A stretch of 9,590 nucleotides of DNA from Bacteroidota bacterium (GTDB lineage Bacteria > Bacteroidota > Ignavibacteria > Ignavibacteriales > Ignavibacteriaceae): positions 1 through 9,590 of the forward strand of contig JAJYOQ010000131.1 of NCBI GenBank assembly GCA_021796135.1, written 5' to 3'. Both the position numbers and the translations under genes were made by a program. The notes beneath the pieces are model-generated. The model saw only the letters and a list, made by a program, of their open reading frames with translations. It ran no database searches and was not told where the DNA came from. Below, piece by piece: positions 1 to 4,925 of the stretch. Within the stretch, counting starts at the first letter, position 1. Each line of letters begins with the position of its first letter.

Positions 1-1
1 C

Positions 2-442
2 ACACAGATGGGTCCGTTAGCAGGAATTCATTCCGGTTTAACCTATTCTTCTACCGAAAAAAATTTCATCATTTCTTGCGATATTCCTTTAATGACAGAA
101 CAAATGATAAAATATCTTATTGAATATAAAACAGATAAATTTATTACTATTGCAAGAGCAGACGGATTCATTCAACAGTTGTGCGGAGTTTATAGTAAAT
201 CGATACTACCATTAGCGGAGAAAATACTTTCACATCAATTAAATGAAGAAGGCAGAAACACAGAACAAAAAAAGAGAGGCTGCAAAGTCTTAGGCTTAAT
301 TGATATCGCTGACGCAGAAATAATCGATGCTGAGTCGCTCGCCTTTTACCAAAAAGATACTTTTTTTAATATGAACAAAAGAGACGATTATGAAGTATTA
401 AAAAAAAGGATAGAAACAGCAAGGGTCTTTTCCTCTTATTAA
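2..442 (+). CDS. mobA: Molybdenum cofactor guanylyltransferase-like protein (MobA family), 5' partial
   Basis: The reading frame is open from the window edge; the first ATG, at 8, is internal. The visible part begins at the GPLAGI motif, which in MobA follows the N-terminal LAGG nucleotide-binding segment, so roughly the first third of the protein lies outside the window. SCDIPLM matches the metal-binding acidic motif of the NTP-transferase fold. QQLCGVYSKSILPLAE matches the family's C-G-x-Y segment, and the end (FFNMNKRDDYEVLKK) matches the usual FFNxNTPEDL-type ending. Family members transfer GMP from GTP to molybdopterin in the cytoplasm, making the guanine dinucleotide cofactor. The gene converges on the sugar cluster and is probably not functionally linked to it. 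Related NTP-transferases such as MocA-type proteins are an alternative, but the GPLAGI and CGVY pair favours MobA. Confidence 0.82.
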   Translation, partial: TQMGPLAGIHSGLTYSSTEKNFIISCDIPLMTEQMIKYLIEYKTDKFITIARADGFIQQLCGVYSKSILPLAEKILSHQLNEEGRNTEQKKRGCKVLGLIDIADAEIIDAESLAFYQKDTFFNMNKRDDYEVLKKRIETARVFSSY

Positions 443-628
443 TTGATGATACGCAACTCTTGGGAAAATCAAGCTGTAGAATAGACTAATTTCTTCCATT
501 ATTCCAACATTGCATTACTTCAAAGGGAAATCCTGACTAAAGTGATTTATCAACTCGTCTTGCACAAAAATATTTTACACTCTCAAATTGTTTTAATATG
601 AAAAATTAACCTTCATTATCTAAAAATA
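443..628. other. Convergent intergenic stretch with no recognisable gene
   Basis: This is about 190 bases of A+T-rich sequence between the end of the mobA-like gene and the end of the truncated sugar-cluster remnant. All frames contain stops. The best minus-strand reading (around VQDELINHF) is broken after a few dozen residues and was not matched to a family. No convincing GC-rich hairpin with a T-run is visible, although a bidirectional terminator would be expected here. It may be debris from the same deletion that made the adjacent chimeric remnant. Confidence 0.4.
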
Positions 629-751
629 CTATGTTAGAATCCAAGATTTTTTCCCAATTAGATTATTTAACAGTCTGTCATAATCATCTAGAAATTTGCT
701 AATGCCTCCATTTAATAATTGTTGTGTAACAAAATCCATTGTTGATACCAT
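629..751 (-). pseudogene. Transaldolase C-terminal remnant
   Basis: In the minus frame offset from the kinase fragment, a 41-codon stretch reads MVSTMDFVTQQLLNGG and continues ISKFLDDYDRLLNNL before a stop at 629-631. It aligns without gaps to residues 341-371 of the complete transaldolase at 7370-8506. About 14 of 27 positions are identical, including QQLLN, GI, KF, YD and LL. This is the final helix region of long-form transaldolases. The DNA also shares a 13-base run with that gene (709-721 and 7456-7468). No catalytic part is present, so the piece cannot be functional. It directly abuts the start of an FGGY kinase, implying an internal deletion that removed the rest of both genes. It is not a local copy of the intact gene, since the protein differs at about half the positions. 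Confidence 0.68.
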
Positions 752-924
752 TTAATTACTTCAAAACATTTTCCAATAACTTCGTCTGGATCAAGTATAG
801 CACTACCCTCGCCAGAATAATAGACATTATATTCGCACTGGGCTATTGCTAGTTGTTTACCATTTTTATCAACTACCAATGCCTTGCAACCGCTGGAACC
901 AATATCTATACCCAAGTAATTCAT
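712..924 (-). pseudogene. FGGY-family carbohydrate kinase, N-terminal remnant
   Basis: The product starts with MNYLGIDIGSSGCKALVVDK, the N-terminal ATP phosphate-binding motif (GIDIGSS, then a basic residue and a short beta hairpin) of FGGY kinases such as xylulokinase, rhamnulokinase and gluconokinase. A segment ending LDPDEVIGKCFEVIKW follows and corresponds to the family's W/DPxxVW helix. After about 58 residues the homology stops, and the frame runs on for 12 unrelated codons to a stop at 712-714. Family members are about 480-520 residues long, so more than 85 percent is missing, including the FGGY signatures. The start is supported by GGAAA four bases upstream. It lies 63 bases downstream of the aldolase gene, so the intact kinase was probably the next gene of the same operon. 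A product may still be made but could not be a kinase. Confidence 0.8.
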
Positions 925-987
925 TATATTTCCACTATTGAAATTGAAGACTATTTAATTTTATACTAACATTCTTATTAGTTGAAA

Positions 988-1992
988 TTACAAATATAAC
1001 AAGTCTAGATATTTTTGAATAATTTTTTGCATTTGAATAAATATCAATTCCCGTCTAAATGATGCTGTATAAAATTTTATGGATTTGGGGCTTATAACAT
1101 CCGCTTTATCACCGAGTAAACCTTTCTCCAACATTTCTTTTGCTTTATCTGCACCAACTATTTTCGCTGCATTTTCTACCATCTTTTGAAATAAAACAGG
1201 TGTACTATCTCGTTCAAGTATCGTCCAAATATTTACTTTACAAATGCCATCTTCAAAAAAATGAGTTATTTGTTCTTCTGCTATAGAAGATGCGCCATGT
1301 AAACATAATCGAGGTCCAATTCTTTGAGAGATTGCTCTGGCTAGTTGTCCTTCGTATTGTAGAGTTGATGCAGATGCTCTATGTTCAGTGCCTAAGTTAG
1401 CTACCATAATATCAATACCTGTCTCATTAAAATATTTTGCCGCTTGGTCTGGAGTTGTTAAATGGCCGTTACCATTATCAGAGACTTTTTCAATTTCATC
1501 ACATGCACCTTCAATTAAAATTTGTTTTTTATGAAGCTCAACAAATTCAGCAGTGGTTTTTATATTTTTTTCAAGAGGCAACGTAGAAGCATCGTACATA
1601 ATTGATGAGAATTGTCCCATATCCCAATTTAGCAACTGTCTATCCCAATCCCATTGAATATGATCCAGATGAATCATAACCCTAATATTTCGATAAGGAG
1701 AATCTTGTGATGTTAGCACTTCCAAATTCTTCAGAAATAACATAAGCCCAATATTCCATTTTTTTGTATTAGTATAAAATACAGATTGTGGCCGGGATGT
1801 ATAATTGTTTGTAATTCCAATAATGATAGGTAAATTATTTATACCTATCCTCTGTCCGTGTTTATATACTGCTTCCAATATTGCTTCTATTGTAGTAAGA
1901 TTTTCTGCATTAAAGGAAGGTATTACCCATTTTCGTTCATGAGCTTCTGAATAAACCTCTAATACATGACTGCGATCTAAAATTAATGACAT
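988..1992 (-). CDS. Divergent class II (zinc) ketose-bisphosphate aldolase
   Basis: This is a 334-residue TIM-barrel aldolase of the class II fructose/tagatose-bisphosphate aldolase family, which cleaves ketose phosphates to dihydroxyacetone phosphate plus an aldehyde. The fold signature runs through the whole protein: VIPSFNAEN near the start; HLDH at 108-111, with Asp110 as the expected proton donor and His111 as a zinc ligand; SSIMYDASTLPLEKNI at 129-144, like the usual MIDGS..PFEENI; GTEHRAS with His204; LHGASS with His232; and KVNIWT at 252-257, with Asn254 expected to bind substrate. The normal VEGELG, GTxHG and HGGSG motifs are changed to IEGACDE, GTEHRAS and HGASS. The zinc ligands are kept but the phosphate-binding loops differ, so the substrate may not be fructose-1,6-bisphosphate. 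The start ATG has a weak AAGAGA upstream. It belongs to the sugar cluster, although an IS fragment now separates it from rhaM. Confidence 0.82.
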   Translation of the reverse strand: MSLILDRSHVLEVYSEAHERKWVIPSFNAENLTTIEAILEAVYKHGQRIGINNLPIIIGITNNYTSRPQSVFYTNTKKWNIGLMLFLKNLEVLTSQDSPYRNIRVMIHLDHIQWDWDRQLLNWDMGQFSSIMYDASTLPLEKNIKTTAEFVELHKKQILIEGACDEIEKVSDNGNGHLTTPDQAAKYFNETGIDIMVANLGTEHRASASTLQYEGQLARAISQRIGPRLCLHGASSIAEEQITHFFEDGICKVNIWTILERDSTPVLFQKMVENAAKIVGADKAKEMLEKGLLGDKADVISPKSIKFYTASFRRELIFIQMQKIIQKYLDLLYL

Positions 1993-2075
1993 ATTATTTT
2001 CTCTTAAATTGTGATATTATTTCTTAGCTATATCTTTATTTTTATTAATAAACAAAATAATTCTCCTAATAATTT

Positions 2076-2252
2076 ATGATATTAGATTTGCAATATGAAG
2101 AAGAATATAATAGAAAGTATCCCGTTGTATGTGTGGACGAGAAAAACTGTCAACTGCTGAAAGAAGTGAGGGAACCCATAGCATCAAAAGAAGGCAAACA
2201 TTTTTTGAAAAGGGAATTTATAAATGAACAACTTAGAGTGAATACAGAATAA
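2076..2252 (+). mobile_element. IS630-family transposase fragment
   Basis: A 58-codon open stretch, too short for most gene callers, reads YEEEYNRKYPVVCVDEKNCQ and then LLKEVREPIASKEGK. This is the characteristic IS630-group segment (Y..PYDPxxPVVCxDE..xQLLxExRxPxPxxPG) around the first catalytic aspartate of the DDE domain, here in VDEK. The N-terminal DNA-binding part, the later LDNxxxH motif and the third acidic residue are all missing, and after KREF the sequence loses similarity. No terminal inverted repeats are visible. It sits between rhaM and the aldolase gene in the opposite orientation to both and probably marks a past insertion followed by erosion. The ATG at 2076 is a chance start. 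Confidence 0.75.
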
Positions 2253-2270
2253 GAAAATGCATCGTTAATT

Positions 2271-2585
2271 TCAATCCATATGAAAAACTTTTTCAAGAGG
2301 AATTGAAACAGGAGATGAGTCGGGATTTGTTTCCATAATATCTGACATATATTTCCACCATTTCTGAACGATTGGATTACTGCATAAATCCTGTGAAGAA
2401 ACATTACTATCCTGATATTGAACGGCAAAGAGAGTATTTGTTTCTTCGTCAAGGAAGATGGTATAATCTTGTACACCGCTCTCCGAGAGTAATTCTTTTA
2501 ACTCTGCCCAAATTTCATCATGCCTGCGTTTGTACTCTTCTTTGAATCCAGGTTTTAATCTCATCTTAAAAGCAATTTTTTCCAT
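2271..2585 (-). CDS. rhaM: L-rhamnose mutarotase (RhaM/YiiL family)
   Basis: The product has 104 residues, the same length as Escherichia coli RhaM, and is of the same dimeric alpha/beta-barrel type. It interconverts the alpha and beta anomers of L-rhamnose and probably related sugars. MRLKPGFKEEYKRRHDEIW carries Tyr18 and catalytic His22. YTIFLDEETNTLFA follows with Tyr41, then QKWWKYMSDIMETNPDSSPV, the family's WWxYMxDxMxxNPDxSP signature, and the closing LxxVFHMD. No obvious active-site residue is missing. The gene follows rhaT after 27 bases and is presumably co-transcribed with it. The upstream ribosome binding site (TGGAAAA) is modest. Mutarotases normally sit with isomerases acting on a free sugar, which agrees with the lyxose-isomerase-type gene upstream. 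In the absence of RhaA, RhaB and RhaD here the sugar may not be rhamnose. Confidence 0.93.
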   Translation of the reverse strand: MEKIAFKMRLKPGFKEEYKRRHDEIWAELKELLSESGVQDYTIFLDEETNTLFAVQYQDSNVSSQDLCSNPIVQKWWKYMSDIMETNPDSSPVSIPLEKVFHMD

Positions 2586-2612
2586 AATTTTTCCAATGCG
2601 TTTTTATTAATT

Positions 2613-3755
2613 CTAATGACCGCCAATCTGCAACCCTAATAGATTTCCATACCCCACTATAATCGTGGCAACAACGAGGGTGAATATCGCCATTCCTAGT
2701 AAAAATTTTGATAAACCACTCGTATTTTTCCACTCTTTAAGAAAAATACCCCATAAAGATCCAAATATAATTATGCTTGCCATGTGTAAAGTCCAGCTCG
2801 AAAACCGGTATTTTCCCATTTGAGTTTCTCCCATAGTATAAAAGAAAAATTGGAAGTACCAAGTTATTCCGGCAAGGGCGCTGAAGACATAATTCGTGAG
2901 TAAAGGAACACGTGAAAGCGGGTCAGCCGGATCAAGTGCTGCAATTGTTTCACCAACAACTCGAGGTTCATTTTTACTTTCTGCAGGTGATTCAGTGCGA
3001 CCAAAATATTCACCGAATGTTCGATTCTTAATTAACAGATATGAACACCACACTAAATTTGTCACAAAACCACCCGCTGTAATCACTATGATCTTCGGTA
3101 ATCCAGTCCAAATCGGATTAGAGCCATAATGAAGGGCAGTAGTAGATATTGGAACTGCTGAATCAAGTCCGAAAGCAAAGCATGAGCTCATTACTCCGGA
3201 AAATATCGCTACCAATATCCCCTTTCGTAAATTAAACTCTTTGATTGAGTTGCGTTTCTGTTCCTCGTTCATTTCTTTTTCTTTTGATAAACCAGCCGCA
3301 GCAGTAAGCACAATACCCATTAAAGCAAATACCGATCCAATGAGGATAACGTGCCCGGGAATTGTACTAAGTTTTGCGCCTATAGTTCCGTCAAAAATTG
3401 GAGGCACATAAGTGCCGAATAGAGCTGTAAGCCCCAAAATTATTCCAGTTCCTAAGGAAAGACCAAGGTACCGCATTGTTAAGCCATAAGTCAGTCCTCC
3501 AGCTCCCCAAAGTAGGCCCCAGAAAAATGTCCATGTTAAAACACTGAATGGCTGCTGGCCCAAGACCTGGATTAAATGTGGGACCAATATTAAGCCAAGT
3601 ATCCAAGGAGCAATTATCCAGCTAAACACACCGCCCGTTAGCCAATAGACTTCCCATGACCATTTTTTAACTCCCCTAAAAGGGACATAAAAACTTCCTG
3701 AGGCTAAACCTCCGAGCCAATGAAAAAATACACCAAGAATTGGATTTGCTACCAT
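2613..3755 (-). CDS. rhaT: L-rhamnose/H+ symporter-like permease (RhaT family)
   Basis: This is a 380-residue integral inner-membrane protein with about ten hydrophobic segments of the drug/metabolite-transporter superfamily. Landmarks shared with E. coli RhaT are FHWLGGLASGSFYVPFRGVK, then KKWSWEVYW, GGVFSWIIAPW, the YGLTMRYLGLSLGTGI segment, the EFNLRKGILVAIFSGVMSS segment, ITWYFQFFFYTMGETQMG, and WTLHM with FLKEW near the end. The family imports L-rhamnose or L-lyxose by proton symport. It is about 36 residues longer than E. coli RhaT. Much of the extra length is a charged loop around 250-280 (RTESPAESKNEPRV...) that is probably cytoplasmic. A strong ribosome binding site (AAGGAG) lies 7 bases before the ATG. 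Sampled lines of this gene are richer in G+C than sampled lines of the aldolase gene, so it may have a separate history. It is the likely uptake system for the cluster. Confidence 0.92.
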   Translation of the reverse strand: MVANPILGVFFHWLGGLASGSFYVPFRGVKKWSWEVYWLTGGVFSWIIAPWILGLILVPHLIQVLGQQPFSVLTWTFFWGLLWGAGGLTYGLTMRYLGLSLGTGIILGLTALFGTYVPPIFDGTIGAKLSTIPGHVILIGSVFALMGIVLTAAAGLSKEKEMNEEQKRNSIKEFNLRKGILVAIFSGVMSSCFAFGLDSAVPISTTALHYGSNPIWTGLPKIIVITAGGFVTNLVWCSYLLIKNRTFGEYFGRTESPAESKNEPRVVGETIAALDPADPLSRVPLLTNYVFSALAGITWYFQFFFYTMGETQMGKYRFSSWTLHMASIIIFGSLWGIFLKEWKNTSGLSKFLLGMAIFTLVVATIIVGYGNLLGLQIGGH

Positions 3756-3807
3756 CTAGGAACTCCTTGTATTTTAATAAATTGATTGAATCGGTGTGTT
3801 GAAGTTT

Positions 3808-3831
3808 AACATAACAAGCCGTTATACCGTA
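3808..3831 (+). repeat. Left attC-like palindrome flanking the toxin-antitoxin pair
   Basis: A short palindrome with core ATAACAAGC-CGTTATACC. It shares ATAACnAGC and CGTTAT in direct orientation with the site at 4521-4552. Its right arm and following bases (3821-3831, GTTATACCGTA) are the exact reverse complement of 4521-4531 (TACGGTATAAC). That is how the start of an integron cassette relates to the left end of its own attC. At about 20 bases it is much shorter than known attC sites. Confidence 0.42.
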
Positions 3832-3868
3832 AATAATCATAGGAGCATATTACTGCTATCGACAGTAT

Positions 3869-3897
3869 TTGACATACGTAATATTTATCGATATATT
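3869..3897 (+). promoter_or_regulatory. Sigma70-type promoter of vapBC
   Basis: A consensus -35 TTGACA (3869-3874) is followed by exactly 17 bases and a -10 TATATT (3892-3897), which would place the start of transcription near 3904, 20 bases before the vapB ATG. An 8-base palindrome TATCGATA (3886-3893) overlaps the -10. A looser inverted pair, CGACAGTAT (3860-3868) and ATATTTGTCG (3893-3902), brackets the promoter. These are candidate operator sites for autorepression by the antitoxin-toxin complex, which is typical of this family. Confidence 0.68.
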
Positions 3898-3923
3898 TGT
3901 CGTAAAACATTATCGGAGAATAT

Positions 3924-4130
3924 ATGACGACAGTAAAAATATCACCCAAGTATCAAGTTGTGATACCAAAAGAAATTCGCAATAAATTAAAACTAAGGCC
4001 TGGTCAAAGGATGCAAATTCTACAATTTGGCGAGCGAATAGAATTTATCCTTCTCAAAAATATTAAGGAAGCGCGTGGCTTTCTTAAAGGGATGGATACC
4101 AATATTGCTAGAGAGGAGGATAGACTATGA
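3924..4130 (+). CDS. vapB: AbrB/SpoVT-type antitoxin (VapB/MazE-like)
   Basis: This 68-residue protein opens with TVKISPKYQVVIPKEIRNKL, the swapped-hairpin AbrB DNA-binding motif (K-x-Q-(V/I)-x-IPK-x-(I/V)R). LRPGQRMQILQFGERIEFI completes the fold. The C-terminal third (KNIKEARGFLKGMDTNIAREEDRL) is charged and helical and corresponds to the toxin-wrapping tail, where FLKGMDTNI is typical of VapB partners of PIN toxins. It neutralises the toxin encoded next and probably represses the promoter at 3869-3897. Its ribosome binding site is GGAG, 7 bases before the ATG. The stop overlaps the toxin start by four bases (ATGA, 4127-4130), indicating translational coupling. It is encoded opposite to the flanking sugar genes. 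Confidence 0.92.
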   Translation: MTTVKISPKYQVVIPKEIRNKLKLRPGQRMQILQFGERIEFILLKNIKEARGFLKGMDTNIAREEDRL

Positions 4131-4501
4131 ATTTGGTTGATTCTTCTGGTTGGTTAGAATATTTAGCAGATGGTAAGAACGCTAAATTCTTTACCCCTGT
4201 CATTGAAAATACTGATGAATTGATTGTATCTGTCATTAATATCTACGAAGTATATAAGAAGGTATTAGTAGAAAAAGATGATAACACAGCTATACAAGTT
4301 GTAGGCTTAATGCAACAAGCTAAAGTTGTTGATGTAACTCCTTCAATAGCTATTCAAGCAGCGAAATTCAGCTATGAATTTAAAATACCAATGGCTGATA
4401 GTATAATTTACACAACTGCAAGAATGAATGATTCTGTTGTATGGACACAAGATATTGATTTTAAGAATTTGGATGGGGTAAAATATAATAAAAAGAATTA
4501 G
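4127..4501 (+). CDS. vapC: PIN-domain ribonuclease toxin (VapC family)
   Basis: This 124-residue PIN-domain protein is a Mg2+-dependent endoribonuclease toxin of the type II toxin-antitoxin class; targets in the family are usually tRNA or rRNA. The acidic active-site residues are in place: Asp5 in NLVDSSGW, Glu41 in INIYEVYK, Asp91 in IPMADSIIY, and Asp109/Asp111 in TQDIDF. Nothing suggests inactivation. A good ribosome binding site (GAGGAGG) lies inside the end of vapB, 9 bases before the ATG. The protein ends soon after the last PIN strand (LDGVKYNKKN), as usual. The pair is a likely stabilising module or a mobile cassette; see the flanking attC-like repeats. The cellular target cannot be inferred from the sequence. 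Confidence 0.93.
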   Translation: MNLVDSSGWLEYLADGKNAKFFTPVIENTDELIVSVINIYEVYKKVLVEKDDNTAIQVVGLMQQAKVVDVTPSIAIQAAKFSYEFKIPMADSIIYTTARMNDSVVWTQDIDFKNLDGVKYNKKN

Positions 4502-4520
4502 CGCAATATTATTAATGAAA

Positions 4521-4552
4521 TACGGTATAACCAGCTTTTGCACTCGTTATGT
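4521..4552 (+). repeat. Right attC-like palindrome 20 bases after vapC
   Basis: Arms TATAAC and GTTATG are separated by a C spacer, AGC, a short loop, a partly complementary GCaCT, and another C spacer before GTTATG. This resembles R''-spacer-L''...L'-spacer-R' of attC, including unpaired bases on one side. Its first 11 bases are the exact reverse complement of 3821-3831. Its position just after the stop codon is where a cassette's recombination site should be. The total of about 32 bases is below the usual attC minimum of near 57. Confidence 0.42.
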
Positions 4553-4621
4553 GAAAAGTCAATAGTTATACAGTATTGAAAAAAAATGTTCTTAAAAATA
4601 TTACATACTAAAAGAATCAAT

Positions 4622-4654
4622 CTGTTATAAACAGTTGCCGATAAATCGGCACTG
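4622..4654. other. Two overlapping, mutually exclusive hairpins
   Basis: CTGTT-ata-AACAG occupies 4622-4634. TGCCGA-taaa-TCGGCA occupies 4636-4651 and can be extended by pairing CAG (4632-4634) with CTG (4652-4654). The CAG can therefore belong to one hairpin or the other, as in an attenuator. No T-run follows, so it is not a standard terminator on either strand. It lies in non-coding sequence between vapC and an IS remnant and may simply be part of the lost insertion sequence. Confidence 0.35.
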
Positions 4655-4672
4655 CACAATGTCGTTTAGAAA

Positions 4673-4796
4673 GAATATATGACCAATAATGGGAGGAAAT
4701 CACTTGCGTACGATTGGGCAGAAAAGAGCAAACGGCGTGATAGGATTAATGAACTTGACTTACAATATGAGTAGATACCCTCAACTCACTTGGTGA
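4673..4796 (+). mobile_element. IS5-family transposase C-terminal remnant, frameshifted
   Basis: The frame from 4689 reads MGGNHLRTIGQKRANGVIGL and then MNLTYNMSRYPQL, ending at TGA 4794-4796. This is the typical C-terminus of IS5-type DDE transposases (xIRTIGxxRAKxxIGLMNLxYNxxRYxQL). Directly upstream, in a frame one base away, EYMTN (4673-4687) continues the same protein. The family reads FGxMTxxMGG there, so a single extra base at 4688 has caused a frameshift. Everything further upstream, including the catalytic acidic residues, is gone or unrecognisable. It lies inside the minus-strand sugar cluster, between the dead mtlD-like gene and vapBC. Confidence 0.75.
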
Positions 4797-4865
4797 GCTA
4801 CGCCCTCGAGGATAAGATCCTCATAAATGATCGTTGATCCCTTAAAATAAAGGGCATAAAACGAT
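4785..4865. repeat. Cluster of three hairpins after the IS remnant
   Basis: Three hairpins follow in tandem: CTCAC-ttg-GTGAG (4785-4797, spanning the transposase stop), GAGGAT-aag-ATCCTC (4808-4822), and a two-part stem pairing ATCGTT (4830-4835) with AACGAT (4860-4865) around CCCTT/AAGGG (4839-4843 and 4850-4854). They probably represent the downstream end of the insertion sequence, perhaps its terminator or a structured end. No matching left end was found in the window. Confidence 0.4.
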
Positions 4866-4874
4866 AATATTCAA

Positions 4875-4895
4875 CAAAAATTATCTCAATTTTTG
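4875..4895 (-). terminator. Possible weak terminator downstream of the mtlD-like remnant
   Basis: A perfect 8-base-pair A+T-rich stem, CAAAAATT-atctc-AATTTTTG, lies about 30 bases beyond the last stop of the decayed dehydrogenase on the minus strand. The stem has no GC block and no long T-run, so it would be weak. It could once have ended the transcript running through the lyxose-isomerase, kinase and dehydrogenase genes. Confidence 0.3.
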
Positions 4896-4925
4896 AAAAA
4901 TATGAGTCTACAAAATAAATCAAGT

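Noticed and set aside
2150..2476. Minus-strand open frame of 108 codons overlapping rhaM
   Set aside because: It overlaps rhaM in another frame and runs through the IS630 fragment. Its product has no recognisable motif, while the rhaM frame is unmistakable.
2896..3129. Plus-strand open frame inside rhaT
   Set aside because: It is antisense to a well-conserved permease gene, with low-complexity composition and no family motif.
3391..3606. Second minus-strand frame inside rhaT
   Set aside because: It is fully contained in rhaT in another frame; the rhaT frame carries the family motifs.
4343..4543. Minus-strand frame opposite vapC
   Set aside because: It is antisense to an intact PIN-domain gene, and its hydrophobic composition simply mirrors A+T-rich coding DNA.
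3808..4552. Reading the vapBC flanks as simple terminal inverted repeats of a transposon
   Set aside because: The outer arms do match as inverted repeats, but the asymmetric core (ATAACnAGC...CGTTAT) is in direct orientation at both sites. That fits attC-like sites better; with no transposase present the transposon reading is less supported, though not excluded.
4680..4865. A structured non-coding RNA or riboswitch
   Set aside because: The first 110 bases are explained by the IS5 transposase tail, and the hairpins that follow are most simply the end of that insertion sequence. No riboswitch consensus is visible.
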